Source: Kiritimatiellia bacterium (GTDB lineage: Bacteria > Verrucomicrobiota > Kiritimatiellia > RFP12 > UBA1067). From it: 42,935 nt of DNA. Shown here piece by piece: positions 16,619-25,144 of this stretch. Made by a program: the position numbers and the translations under genes. The DNA lies in assembly GCA_017403825.1 (NCBI GenBank), contig JAFRDO010000090.1:1-42935 (forward strand), given 5' to 3'. The notes beneath the pieces were generated by a model. That model was not told the DNA's origin. It made no database searches and saw only the letters and a program-made list of their open reading frames with translations. Every line of letters begins with the position of its first letter. Within the stretch, counting starts at the first letter, position 1.

Positions 16619-18220
16619 ATGAAGAGTTTATTGACAATTGGTACGGCGGTTTTGGCGGCATGCGTGGACGCGGCGGTAATTGAGGTTAAGCCGTGCGATG
16701 GCAACGCAACGCCTATGACGGCGGCGGCGTTGGCGCGGCTTCGCGACGGCGACACGCTGCGCTTCGCCGATGGCGAGTATCACTTCCACGAGAAGGGCAC
16801 TAAAGATGTGTTTCTTGCCTCGGTGGGCAGCTCCACCGGCATGAAGAAGGTCGTATTCCACCTTGAAGGGTTGAAGGACGTGACGATTGACGGCGGCGGA
16901 TCGCGGTTCTTCTTCCACGGCAACACGTTCCCGTTTGCCGCAGCGCGGTGCGACGGACTCAAGATCGGAGGCTTCACGTCGCGTCTGCCGCGTTTGCCGA
17001 TCGTAGAGTTTACGATTCTCGAAAAGGGCAATGACGGGTTCCTATGCCAGTTCGGGAAGGGGCATCCCCCATACAAGACGAAGCCGGACGGCACGATCCT
17101 CTTCGAATCGGAGGAAGGCATCATCAACTCGCAGAAGCAGGAGCTGTCCGTACATGCGCTCCGTTACCTCCAGATCCAGTACATCACGACGCCCGGATGC
17201 AAGTGCAACAAGGACACGCTCGCCTCGACGTTCTATTCAATTGCCGCCGAGGATCGCGGCGGTGGAAAGGTTTTCTTCCGCTACTTCAACGACCCCCACC
17301 GAAAGAACGCGGGCACGTGCAGCTTCCCCGTAGGCGAACCGCTGTGCATTTTGCTGGCGAGCCAGCGCAACCGTTCGCTGATGTCGATTTCGGACTGCCG
17401 CGACGTGGAGATCGCCGACGTTGACGTGCGCAGCGGCTCGGGCATGGGCATCGTCGCCGACATGTGCGAGAACATCCGCATTCTGCGCTACAAGGTTCGT
17501 CCGGACGACGGCGGACACGTCTCGATCACCGCCGACACGATCTTCCTCGTCGATACGAAGGGGCGCATCGAGATAGCGGACTCCGAAATCTGCTGGGCGC
17601 TTGACGACGCGATGAACATCCACGGTAACTACACGACGCTCGCGAAGACGGAAGGGTGCGGTGCAATGCTGAAGATACAGCGCTTCAATTACGCCGGCTA
17701 CTTCCCGTATCGCGCAGGCGAGAAGGTTGCGTTCATGCGCGGGCACGGGACGGACAAGAAGATTCTCGGATATGCCGCAGTCGCGAAGTTCCCTGTGCCT
17801 GGACGCGAGGCATCGGAGGCGCAGATCGTCTTCGACCGCGAGATACCGTCTGACTGGATAGGATGCGATGTGGCGAACGTCTCTCATTCGCCGACGATCT
17901 GGATCCATGGCAACTACTTCCACGACTACATGCATCTGCGGCTTTACGCGTTCGCCGACATCCTGTTCGAGAACAACCGTTTGTCCAACGGGCAGAGCGT
18001 CATGATGGTGGACGATCTCGTTGGCTACTGGGGCGAGTGCGGGCCTGTCCACAACCTGACGGTGCGCAACAACGATTGCGAAAACATGAAGCACACGTTC
18101 TTCGACTTCCGCGTTCCGTTCACCGGGCGGGCGGTACTTGAGGGCAACAACATCCGTGGCAGGAACTCCGACAAGGCATACAGCTTCGGCCCCGGCGTAA
18201 AGGTCGAGGGCTTGAATTAG
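16619..18220 (+). CDS. Secreted GH110-like right-handed beta-helix protein (copy 2)
   Basis: A 533-aa paralogue of the protein at 13555, alike from end to end with a signal peptide (to about residue 19) and the same beta-helix core. The key block reads SITADTIFLVDTKG and ALDDAMNIHGNY, keeping the paired Asp and the His of the presumed GH110-like active site. AAGGGTAACGGAAA precedes the ATG, 14 nt after the previous stop. The two intact copies differ clearly at DNA level, so this duplication is older than those that made the broken copies. Its last 209 bp recur almost unchanged at 24888-25103. The substrate may differ from that of copy 1. Confidence 0.72.
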   Translation: MKSLLTIGTAVLAACVDAAVIEVKPCDGNATPMTAAALARLRDGDTLRFADGEYHFHEKGTKDVFLASVGSSTGMKKVVFHLEGLKDVTIDGGGSRFFFHGNTFPFAAARCDGLKIGGFTSRLPRLPIVEFTILEKGNDGFLCQFGKGHPPYKTKPDGTILFESEEGIINSQKQELSVHALRYLQIQYITTPGCKCNKDTLASTFYSIAAEDRGGGKVFFRYFNDPHRKNAGTCSFPVGEPLCILLASQRNRSLMSISDCRDVEIADVDVRSGSGMGIVADMCENIRILRYKVRPDDGGHVSITADTIFLVDTKGRIEIADSEICWALDDAMNIHGNYTTLAKTEGCGAMLKIQRFNYAGYFPYRAGEKVAFMRGHGTDKKILGYAAVAKFPVPGREASEAQIVFDREIPSDWIGCDVANVSHSPTIWIHGNYFHDYMHLRLYAFADILFENNRLSNGQSVMMVDDLVGYWGECGPVHNLTVRNNDCENMKHTFFDFRVPFTGRAVLEGNNIRGRNSDKAYSFGPGVKVEGLN

Positions 18221-18226
18221 CGACGG
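18011..18226 (+). repeat. 216-bp repeat, partner at 24888-25103
   Basis: Covers the 3' end of the GH110-like gene, its stop codon and 6 bp beyond. Hand alignment with 24888-25103 shows 6 substitutions and no gaps (about 97% identical), indicating a recent copy or gene conversion. Confidence 0.9.
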
Positions 18227-18366
18227 ACTTTTGCGACGTGAGACTTGGTGCTCGTCGATATGACGATATGGCCCTGAGAATGAAGGTGGCGGCGTTTTTC
18301 AGAAAACACTCTGAGATGATGCGCAACGACTATGGCTTGCACGGCGTTTCCGTCGCAGACATGTAG
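18223..18366 (+). pseudogene. C-terminal remnant of an unidentified gene
   Basis: An uninterrupted frame just after the GH110-like stop encodes LGARRYDDMALRMKVAAFF, then RKHSEMMRNDYGLHGVSVAD and a stop (TAG, 18364-18366). It reads like a natural protein C-terminus but has no start codon region or ribosome binding site of its own. I do not recognise the family. It could be noncoding sequence with a chance frame. Confidence 0.35.
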
Positions 18367-18404
18367 GCAGTGATGGGTTGTGCCGTCGTTGCGGTGAAAA
18401 CAAT

Positions 18405-18518
18405 TTCACAATGTATTATAACACGGCTTTACTGCTATTTGGTACAATACACCCAAAAGTGGGGGCATCTCATATGAAGAACCTTGCATCATGGGTCGTG
18501 GCGTTTACATGCCTGACG
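18405..18518 (+). repeat. Promoter plus signal-peptide cassette, copy 1
   Basis: The 114-bp block includes an extended -10 promoter, leader, ribosome binding site and the first 15 codons (MKNLASWVVAFTCLT). It is about 95% identical to 23166-23280 (5 substitutions and one 1-bp gap, counted by hand). The downstream genes encode different proteins. Confidence 0.9.
18440..18448 (+). promoter_or_regulatory. Extended -10 promoter of the alpha/alpha-toroid gene
   Basis: TGGTACAAT with no clear -35. Expected start near 18455 gives a short leader containing GGGGG about 9 nt before the ATG at 18474. Confidence 0.5.
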
Positions 18519-19811
18519 CTGGCTTTGCCGCTTCATTGCGCGGCGGACGAGCTTTCGGAAGCGGAGGTGGACAGGCTCTGTCCGCCGCGTCCGGAGACGG
18601 CGGCGGAGTTCAAGGCTGGTACGTATCCCCCGGCGGCGCGTCCCTACCGCGAAACGGCGCTCAAGGCGTTTGCCTACATGACGTCGCTGCCCGCGATGCG
18701 GACGCTTGTCGAGAAGGGCGAGCCGGAGCAGACATACCAGCACAATGCCTACGTGTCGAAAACCCATGCGGCGCACATCGACCTGATGCTGGAATGGGCA
18801 AAGCGCGAACCGGCGCGGCGCAAGGAGGCGTTGCGCTTCGCCAAGGCGTCCGCCGAATATCTCCTTACGCAACTGGAGCCGAAGGACGCGCCGCTTGCCT
18901 GGTGGCCGCCGACATACGGGCGCAAGCCGCTGAGGCGCGACCCGGCCGACGGCGGTGAGAATCGTCCGTCGATGGTCGGTAACGAGCCGGAGGGGGCGGT
19001 CAAGTACCGCGGCGAGGTGATGTTGCTCTATCCTGCCGACGTTGGGGCGGCGTTTGTCGCCTACTACCGCGAGACGCACGACCGCCGTTTCCTTGACGCC
19101 GCGCGCGGCATCGGCAAGACATATCTCAAGACGCGCCGCTCGGACGGAAGCTGGCCGCTCAAGATGCGGCTTGCGACTGGGGAGCCGATAGGTGAGAACA
19201 CGCTTGTGCCTACGAAGCCTATGGCGTTCTTCAATGCGCTTGCCGAGGCCACGAAGGATCGCCAATGGGCGAAAGCGTCCGACGCCTGCTTTGCGTGGCT
19301 TGAGGCGCATCCGCTCACGGACTGGAACTGGGACGGGCAGTTTGAGGACATTCAGCCGCGCCCGCCTTATGCCAACCCGACCAAGCACAACGCGGTCGAT
19401 GCGATGTTCGAGATCCTGCGCCGTTTCCCCAAGGATAAGGCGCGAATCGAGCAGTGCCGCCGCATTCTGCGCTTCTGCGAAAAGCGATTCGTCTGCTGGG
19501 AGCGTCCCGCGAACCATCCGCGATGGGACGTGCCGTCAGTGCTGGAGCAGTACAGTTGCTTCGTGCCGATCGACGCATCGGCGGCGAAGATGATACGCGC
19601 CTACCTTGCGCTCTGGCGGGCGACGGGTGAGCCGGAGCTGCTGGCCAAGGCTCGGACGCTCGGCGACACGGTCACCCGTGTCCAGACGCCCGAAGGACGC
19701 ATCCCGACTTTCTGGACGCACGACACCCTCGGCTCGCCGCTCTACGATTGGCTCAACTGCATGGGCTACACCGCCGCCGCACTCTTGGAACTTGCCGACG
19801 CGACTGAGTGA
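18474..19811 (+). CDS. Secreted alpha/alpha-toroid protein (lyase- or hydrolase-like)
   Basis: A 445-aa exported protein. Residues 1-23 are a signal peptide (SWVVAFTCLTLALPLHCAA). The body is helical with repeated pairs such as AALLELAD, MFEILRRF and ALRFAKASAEYLL, and aromatic/acidic clusters (TDWNWDGQFEDIQP, WTHDTLGSPLYDW), consistent with a six-hairpin or incomplete alpha/alpha-toroid fold used by polysaccharide lyases and unsaturated glycuronyl hydrolases. I cannot name a family or catalytic residue. The ATG at 18474 is chosen because it follows GGGGG and begins the signal peptide; a longer frame from 18378 would include the promoter. It ends in GTGA, overlapping the next start. Its promoter and leader are shared with the gene at 23236. 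Confidence 0.7.
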   Translation: MKNLASWVVAFTCLTLALPLHCAADELSEAEVDRLCPPRPETAAEFKAGTYPPAARPYRETALKAFAYMTSLPAMRTLVEKGEPEQTYQHNAYVSKTHAAHIDLMLEWAKREPARRKEALRFAKASAEYLLTQLEPKDAPLAWWPPTYGRKPLRRDPADGGENRPSMVGNEPEGAVKYRGEVMLLYPADVGAAFVAYYRETHDRRFLDAARGIGKTYLKTRRSDGSWPLKMRLATGEPIGENTLVPTKPMAFFNALAEATKDRQWAKASDACFAWLEAHPLTDWNWDGQFEDIQPRPPYANPTKHNAVDAMFEILRRFPKDKARIEQCRRILRFCEKRFVCWERPANHPRWDVPSVLEQYSCFVPIDASAAKMIRAYLALWRATGEPELLAKARTLGDTVTRVQTPEGRIPTFWTHDTLGSPLYDWLNCMGYTAAALLELADATE

Positions 19812-20104
19812 AAGCCGTAATGACATGGATGATACTGACGGCGGTTCTTGCTGCGTCGTGCGGTCGTGTTCGTGCGGACGGCCTTCGCAATTACGCCGCT
19901 GACCCGGATTTCGTTGAATCGTACCGCGCAGGCGCAATCGCGATGGCTCAGCGGAAGAGCGCCGCGCTTGGCGTGTCGCCGACAAATGCGCCCGTTCGCG
20001 TCGGGCCGCGCATAGCCACGGGCGGCAAGTTTGACGGCCACTACCTGTGGGATGCGGCTTTCAGCGTGTTCTGTAACATTAGGGAGACACCCCAACCGCG
20101 TTGA
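19808..20104 (+). pseudogene. N-terminal fragment of a six-hairpin-type glycosidase gene
   Basis: A GTG at 19808 (overlapping the preceding TGA) or ATG at 19820 opens a signal peptide (MTWMILTAVLAASCG). A short mature region follows, ending in GGKFDGHYLWDAAFSVF, a motif like that at the N-terminus of the catalytic domain in six-hairpin glycosidases (GH37/GH63/GH78-like). Matching sequence stops near 20070, where the fragment of an unrelated ATPase gene begins, and the frame closes at 20104. The catalytic domain is missing. Confidence 0.7.
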
Positions 20105-20742
20105 AGGCGGGCATGATGCGAGCTGAAATCATAGCAACGGTCGGCAAGGGCGTGGCTGGAAATCTCAGCGACATACTTGAAAGCCTTGAACATAGCGGAT
20201 TCATACGTCGCTATCGAGCGTTGGGAAAGGCAAAGCGGGATGGGGTGTATCAACTTATGGACAGTTTTACGCTGTTCCATTTCCGTTTCCTTGCGGATGC
20301 AACCTCGGATGAGACTTTCTGGCGATCGACCGCATTGTCGCCGGGAAGGGCCGCATGGCGGGGACTTGCGTTTGAACGTCTATGTCTTCAGCACGTGCGC
20401 CAGATGCGCAAAGCACTGGGCATTTCCGGCGTACACGTGGAAGTGTATTCCTGGAGGCATATCGCTGACGATACATATCCGGAGGGTGCTCAAATCGATC
20501 TGCTTCTTGATCGGTCGGACGGCGTGATCAATGTGTGCGAAATGAAATACTGCTCTGATGTATTTGTCATGGATGCAAAAGAGGAGACGGCGTTGATGCG
20601 GAAACTGGCCGTGTTCAAGGGCGTCACGCAGATTCGCAAGGCCGTGCATCTGACGCTCGTGACATCATTTGGCCTCATGCGGAATGCGCATTCTGGCCGC
20701 GTCCAGTCCGAAGTGACACTTGACGACTTGTTTAACAACTGA
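20083..20742 (+). pseudogene. 5'-truncated ATP-binding protein (C-terminal half only)
   Basis: About 213 codons (from 20101) match the C-terminal half of AAA-type ATP-binding proteins with a winged helix and DUF234-like nuclease domain: LESLEHSGFIRRYRALGK, DSFTLFHFRF, RGLAFERLCLQHVRQMRK, GAQIDLLLDRSDGVINVCEM and the terminal VTSFGLMRNAHSGRVQSEV. The E/QIDLL/CEMK pattern suggests a PD-(D/E)xK fold. The whole N-terminal P-loop domain (Walker A and B) is absent and an in-frame stop lies at 20080-20082, so it is a fragment. It directly abuts the truncated glycosidase gene and may mark where mobile or recombining DNA entered. Confidence 0.8.
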
Positions 20743-20794
20743 ACGCATGGAGCTTGGACGCCATGCCCCCTTAAACTGCCTGGAGGAGTATTGA

Positions 20795-22636
20795 ATGCTG
20801 AGATTTGTGATATTGGCTGTGTTGTTCGTTGGCGAAGTTCAGTCCGCTGATGTCGATACGCGGAAGGTGAGCGGCATCGTGTTTGACGCGGCGACGTCGG
20901 GGCAGGAGTACGCTTCGATTACATGGCACTCGGACGCCGTGCATGGGCGTAGGCTGCTTGGCTTCACCACGTCGCCAGACGGCGCACGGCACACGTACTG
21001 GTTCGACTTCACGAATCAGCATAACCTCAAACATAAATCTACAGGGGCGAAAGCATGGTCTGGCATGGTCCATTCGCTTGCGGTTGAGCAGGTGTTGTCT
21101 GGAAAGAAACTGCCGGTTGAGAACATGCGTTTCGTCTCGGGACGGCCCAATCTGCCGTCTGACATCGGCGTGACGTATGCGGGGCCGGAGTCCGCCATTC
21201 CGCGCACGGGGCGTCCGCTCGCGCTGGAGCTCATTCTGCGCAACTACGGCACGGAACCGGCGCGGAACGTGCGCTTCGCCTTCGATGGATTGCCGAATGG
21301 TTGCCGTGTATTGGATGAGGCCGACCTTGCGCCGTCCGGCGAAATCGGCGCGTGCGAGGGCTGGGACAGCGTGGACGACGACTGGGAGAGCGGACGGCTT
21401 CCCAACGAGCGGCGTTTCCGCGTGACGCTCGCCGATCCCGGTGCAGGGCGGCACGTATTCGATCTCACCGTCTCAGCGGACGGAATGGTGCCGCGTCGCG
21501 TGTCCGTGACGGCGGAGGTGCTGCCGTCCCTCGGGCTTCCCAAGGCAGACCGCATGCCCGCGCCGAAACCAGTCAAGACTGGAAAGTACGAAATCGGCGC
21601 GTTCATCTTTCCAGGATGGGACACGCATTTGTGGCATGGCGTATGGACGCGGGCGCCGCACCGCAAGCCCGTTCTGGGGTGGTATGACGAGACGAATCCC
21701 GATGTGATCGACTGGCAGATCAAGTACCTCGTCGAAAACGGCGTCTCGTTTGTGTTCGTGGACTGGTACTGGAGCCGTGGATACCACTACCATAAGCACT
21801 GGCCGGTCGCGTTCGGTAAGGCTCGTTATCGCGGACTGCTCAAGTGGTCGCTCATGTGGGCGAATCATAATGCACCGGGGGCGCACTCGGTGGCAGACCA
21901 GGAGAAGGTCACGCGGTATTGGATCGACAACTATTTCCGCGATCCGCAGTACATGAAGATCGACGGTAAGCCCGTGGTGTCCATTTGGAGCGCGGACGCG
22001 ATGGAACGCGACATGGGACACGGCGGATGCCGGAAACTGCTGGACGTCTCGCGGCGTATCGCCCGCGAGGCCGGGCTGGGCGGAGTACACTTCATCGCGG
22101 TACGTTCGCCGAGCGGCAAGACGGATCGTGCGTTCCTTTCGAAGTACAAGACGTATGGTTTCGACGGTACATGCGTGTACAAGTATGTGGACGACGGAGA
22201 CCCCAAGGCGCCGCCACGCGTGGGCGGGGTTCAAGATTACAGGTGTCTGGCCGATTCGAGCCTGCGTCACTGGCGCGAGTTGCAGGAGAACGCTGACTTG
22301 CCTTTTCTGCCGTCGTTGACCACGGCCTACGACGATCGCCCTTGGCGTGGCGAGATGAGTTCCCCCGTGAAGAACATCAATGCGGCGGACTTCAGGCGCA
22401 TCTGCGCAGATGCGCGGCGGTTTGCGGACGAGACGGGCGTCACTCGCCTGCTTATCGGGCCGTTGGACGAATGGGGTGAAGGATCCATCGGCTACCCGAA
22501 CCGGGAGCTGGGCTTCGGGATGCTTGAGGCGGTGCGCGACACGTTCGGCGAGAAACCGGCAGAAGGCTGGCCGCTCAACTACGCGCCGGAGGACGTTGGG
22601 CTTGGCCCCTATCCGCGAGCTGACGACACGCTGTGA
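20795..22636 (+). CDS. Secreted GH99/WbsX-like protein with N-terminal beta domain
   Basis: A 613-aa exported protein. Signal peptide residues 1-17, a beta-rich region (~20-255, including RPLALELILRNYGTEPARNV, an immunoglobulin-like pattern) and a GH99-like domain (~265-600). That domain shows IGAFIFPGWDTH, SFVFVDWYWSRG, WSLMWANHNAPG, YMKIDGKPVVSIW and the terminal PLDEWGEGSIGYP, which keeps the paired Glu of the SWNEWGEGS motif. It is a distant relative of the shorter protein at 6192. Activity is presumably on alpha-linked glycans, unproven. GGAGGAG before the ATG is a strong ribosome binding site, so it is expressed independently of the damaged DNA upstream. Confidence 0.83.
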   Translation: MLRFVILAVLFVGEVQSADVDTRKVSGIVFDAATSGQEYASITWHSDAVHGRRLLGFTTSPDGARHTYWFDFTNQHNLKHKSTGAKAWSGMVHSLAVEQVLSGKKLPVENMRFVSGRPNLPSDIGVTYAGPESAIPRTGRPLALELILRNYGTEPARNVRFAFDGLPNGCRVLDEADLAPSGEIGACEGWDSVDDDWESGRLPNERRFRVTLADPGAGRHVFDLTVSADGMVPRRVSVTAEVLPSLGLPKADRMPAPKPVKTGKYEIGAFIFPGWDTHLWHGVWTRAPHRKPVLGWYDETNPDVIDWQIKYLVENGVSFVFVDWYWSRGYHYHKHWPVAFGKARYRGLLKWSLMWANHNAPGAHSVADQEKVTRYWIDNYFRDPQYMKIDGKPVVSIWSADAMERDMGHGGCRKLLDVSRRIAREAGLGGVHFIAVRSPSGKTDRAFLSKYKTYGFDGTCVYKYVDDGDPKAPPRVGGVQDYRCLADSSLRHWRELQENADLPFLPSLTTAYDDRPWRGEMSSPVKNINAADFRRICADARRFADETGVTRLLIGPLDEWGEGSIGYPNRELGFGMLEAVRDTFGEKPAEGWPLNYAPEDVGLGPYPRADDTL

Positions 22637-22678
22637 ATTTCTGAACGGATGGATAGACACCGAATAATGGGGCGGCAC

Positions 22679-23160
22679 ATGCATCACAAAGTAGAAATTG
22701 GGCTGTTCGTGGCAGTCGCGGCTCTTGCGTCAACGGGAGGGCCGTCGTCCGCAACGGCAGGGTCATGCGGTTCGCATAACCACTACGACGTCGCCGCGTA
22801 TGTGTGGCCGGCGTATCAGTCGGAGCCGCGCTGGGCGGAACTCGGCATTTTTGCAGACGGCAAGGGCGAATGGCAGAACGTCTGGGAGGCTGTGCCGAAG
22901 TGGGAAGGGCACCGCCAGCCGCTTGTTCCGCTTTGGGGTTATGAGAACGAGGCTGACCCCAAGGTCGTTGAGAAGAAGATTGACGCGGCGGTTTCGCATG
23001 GCGTGTGGCGGCGCTTGGCGTCGACTCCGCCACATGCTACTGCTGGATCGACGGCACCTACAGGCGGCTCGGCGACAGGTCGCAGCCTGAGCTGACATAT
23101 GTAGAATGGGGCGAGCTGGCGCTCAAGATGCATGACGATTGCCGAGACGCGGCGAAGGCG
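22679..23160 (+). pseudogene. Internally deleted GH99/WbsX-like gene
   Basis: The start (MHHKVEIGLFVAVAALAS) and the next ~100 codons closely match the gene at 6192 (DVAAYVWPAYQSEPRW through KKIDAAVSHGV). At about 23004 the frame breaks: the following DNA, in another frame, encodes LGVDSATCYCWIDGTY and VEWGELALKMHDDC, which correspond to the region after LGIDSAT in the intact protein. Roughly 480 bp are therefore missing with a frameshift. The 3' end is also lost, replaced at about 23165 by the promoter/signal-peptide cassette. Confidence 0.85.
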
Positions 23161-23165
23161 TCCGG

Positions 23166-23280
23166 TTCACAATGTTTCATAACACGGCATTACTGCTATT
23201 TGGTACAATACGCCCAAAAGTAGGGGGCATCTCATATGAAGAACCTTGCATCATGGGTTGTGGCGTTTACATGCCTGACG
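23166..23280 (+). repeat. Promoter plus signal-peptide cassette, copy 2
   Basis: 115-bp near-identical partner of 18405-18518. It supplies promoter, leader, ribosome binding site and the first 15 codons to the gene at 23236. It begins exactly where the GH99 pseudogene stops matching. Confidence 0.9.
23201..23209 (+). promoter_or_regulatory. Extended -10 promoter of the beta-helix gene at 23236
   Basis: TGGTACAAT, identical to 18440-18448, with AGGGGG before the ATG at 23236. No clear -35. Confidence 0.5.
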
Positions 23281-24819
23281 ACTGTTGTGCCGCGCCATTG
23301 CGCTGCGGGCGAGCTTTCGAAGCTGCCCGCGATGCGGACGCTTGTCGAGATGTCGGGATGCGAGACCGGAAAGCTTGTCGCGTTGCCAGACAAGGCGTTG
23401 TCGGAATTTAGGCAGATGACCGATAGGCGGATTGCCGAAATACGGGCGACGCCTAACATGGAAATTCCGGCTGGAGCGGAATGCCGCCATCTGTCCGAAA
23501 AGGGCGACGACTTCGCCGACGGCAGGACCCCGGCTACGGCGTGGCGCACGACGGCACGCCTCGATCGCGAGAGACTGCCTGCTGGTTCGTTTGTTCTCTT
23601 TGAGCGCGGCGGCGTGTTTAGAGGCGGTTTCAGGGCTCTTGAAGGCGTCACCTATACTGCGTACGGGAAGGGCGCAAAACCGCGAATCTATTCGTCGCCA
23701 GAGAACGGAGCTGATCCGTCCAAGTGGGAGAGGACGGACGCCGCGAACGTATGGCGTTACAAAATCGGCATGGCAGACGTCGGCACTGTCGTCTTCGACG
23801 ACGGCAAGGCGCATGCGATAAAGATACTTCCTGTCTACAACGGGAACGGGACCTTTACGCAGCAGTACGGAGGCCGTCCGTTCAACAATGGCTACAAGGA
23901 CCTTGCGGAGGACCTTCATTTCTGGCACGACTATTCTGACAAGACCGACTTCAAGCCGTTCGCGAAGGGCACGGGCTATCTGTATCTTCGTTCAGGGAAA
24001 AATCCCGGCGAAAGGTTCAAGTCCATAGAGTTCAACGTGAAGAAGCATGGCGTTACCGTGGGAGGGGCGAACGATGTCCACGTAGACAATCTCTGCATAA
24101 AGTACGTCGGTTCGCATGGAATCGGCGCAGGCACGGTCAAGGGGCTTCGTGTCACGAATTGCGAGCTTGGATGGATAGGCGGCTCAATACAGGCGGAGCG
24201 CATCTTCGGGCGCAATTGGGCGACGCGCTACGGCAATGCGGTGGAGATATACGGCGGATGCGATGGCTTCGTGGTGGACAACTGCTATGTCTACCAAGCG
24301 TACGACGCGGGGCTTACTCAGCAGTTCAACGTAGGCAACACGACGACGTACCAGAGACTAGTCCGGTACTCCAACAATGTCATTGAGAACTGCAACTATT
24401 CCATTGAATATTTTCTTTCGGGAGTTCGGCAGGGTAATCCCAGCCGGACCGAGGGGTTCGTAATCGAGAACAACCTCATGTGGAACGCGGGCGTCGGTTT
24501 CTGCCGGCAGCGACCTGACGGACGTCAGGCCGCGCACATCAAGAGCTGGCGCAACAACTGCAACCGTGCGACCGGATACCTTGTCCGCCGCAATCTCTTC
24601 GCGTACGGCGAGGATATGCTAGTCGAGATTTCATCGGGGCTCGCCAACCCAGACGGATCTGATTCAATGCCAGTGATGGATGGCAACGTATTCGTCGGCA
24701 CAAAGTGTCAGCGCTTCGGCGTTGTCAATCAAGGCAATCCGGCAGAGCGTGCCTATGACGAGAAGATAGTTTCCGCGCTCGGCGAGCGGTTCTCAGGCAA
24801 CGTGTATTCTGTGCATTGA
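23236..24819 (+). CDS. Secreted right-handed beta-helix protein (chimeric N-terminus)
   Basis: A 527-aa exported protein. Residues 1-24 are a signal peptide almost identical to that of the toroid protein at 18474, and residues ~29-37 (LPAMRTLVE) match that protein's positions ~71-79, so the N-terminus seems to come from a deleted copy of it. From about residue 75 the protein is different: CRHLSEKGDDFADGRTPATAW, GSFVLFERGGVFRGG and GVTYTAYGKGAKPRIYSS, then beta-helix coils (VDNLCIKYVGSHGIG, FVVDNCYVYQAYDAG, VIENCNYSIEYF). This pattern is common in secreted pectate-lyase-like proteins of gut anaerobes. No catalytic residues can be named. It is probably glycan-binding or glycan-cleaving. Confidence 0.75.
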   Translation: MKNLASWVVAFTCLTTVVPRHCAAGELSKLPAMRTLVEMSGCETGKLVALPDKALSEFRQMTDRRIAEIRATPNMEIPAGAECRHLSEKGDDFADGRTPATAWRTTARLDRERLPAGSFVLFERGGVFRGGFRALEGVTYTAYGKGAKPRIYSSPENGADPSKWERTDAANVWRYKIGMADVGTVVFDDGKAHAIKILPVYNGNGTFTQQYGGRPFNNGYKDLAEDLHFWHDYSDKTDFKPFAKGTGYLYLRSGKNPGERFKSIEFNVKKHGVTVGGANDVHVDNLCIKYVGSHGIGAGTVKGLRVTNCELGWIGGSIQAERIFGRNWATRYGNAVEIYGGCDGFVVDNCYVYQAYDAGLTQQFNVGNTTTYQRLVRYSNNVIENCNYSIEYFLSGVRQGNPSRTEGFVIENNLMWNAGVGFCRQRPDGRQAAHIKSWRNNCNRATGYLVRRNLFAYGEDMLVEISSGLANPDGSDSMPVMDGNVFVGTKCQRFGVVNQGNPAERAYDEKIVSALGERFSGNVYSVH

Positions 24820-24887
24820 GGTCGGGTTTCATAAGGCCGCCTATCTCGGCTTCAGCCCGTATTCCCGTTCTGGATCCGCAACCTCGC

Positions 24888-25097
24888 GACGATCTCGTTG
24901 GCTACTGGGGCGAGTGCGGGCCCGTCCACAACCTGACGGTACGCAACAACGATTGCGAGAACATGAAACACACGTTCTTCGACTTCCGCGTTCCGTTCGC
25001 CGGGCGGGCGGTACTTGAGGGCAACAACATCCGTGGCAGGAACTCCGCCAAGGCATACAGCTTCGGCCCCGGCGTAAAGGTCGAGGGCTTGAATTAG
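24888..25097 (+). pseudogene. 3' fragment of the GH110-like gene
   Basis: The last ~70 codons of the GH110-like gene at 16619 including its stop (DDLVGYWGECGPVHNL to GPGVKVEGLN), about 97% identical in DNA over 216 bp. No GH110-like sequence lies upstream of 24888; 24820-24887 carries about 68 bp that I cannot assign. From 25104 to the hipA stop at 25145 I see nothing definite. Confidence 0.9.
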
Positions 25098-25144
25098 CGA
25101 CGGTGGTAAACAATGATACGGAGAACATAGGGCTTGGCGCCTCG

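Noticed and set aside
20745..20766. GCATGG/CCATGC hairpin after the ATPase fragment as a terminator
   Set aside because: Only a 6-bp stem and no T tract.
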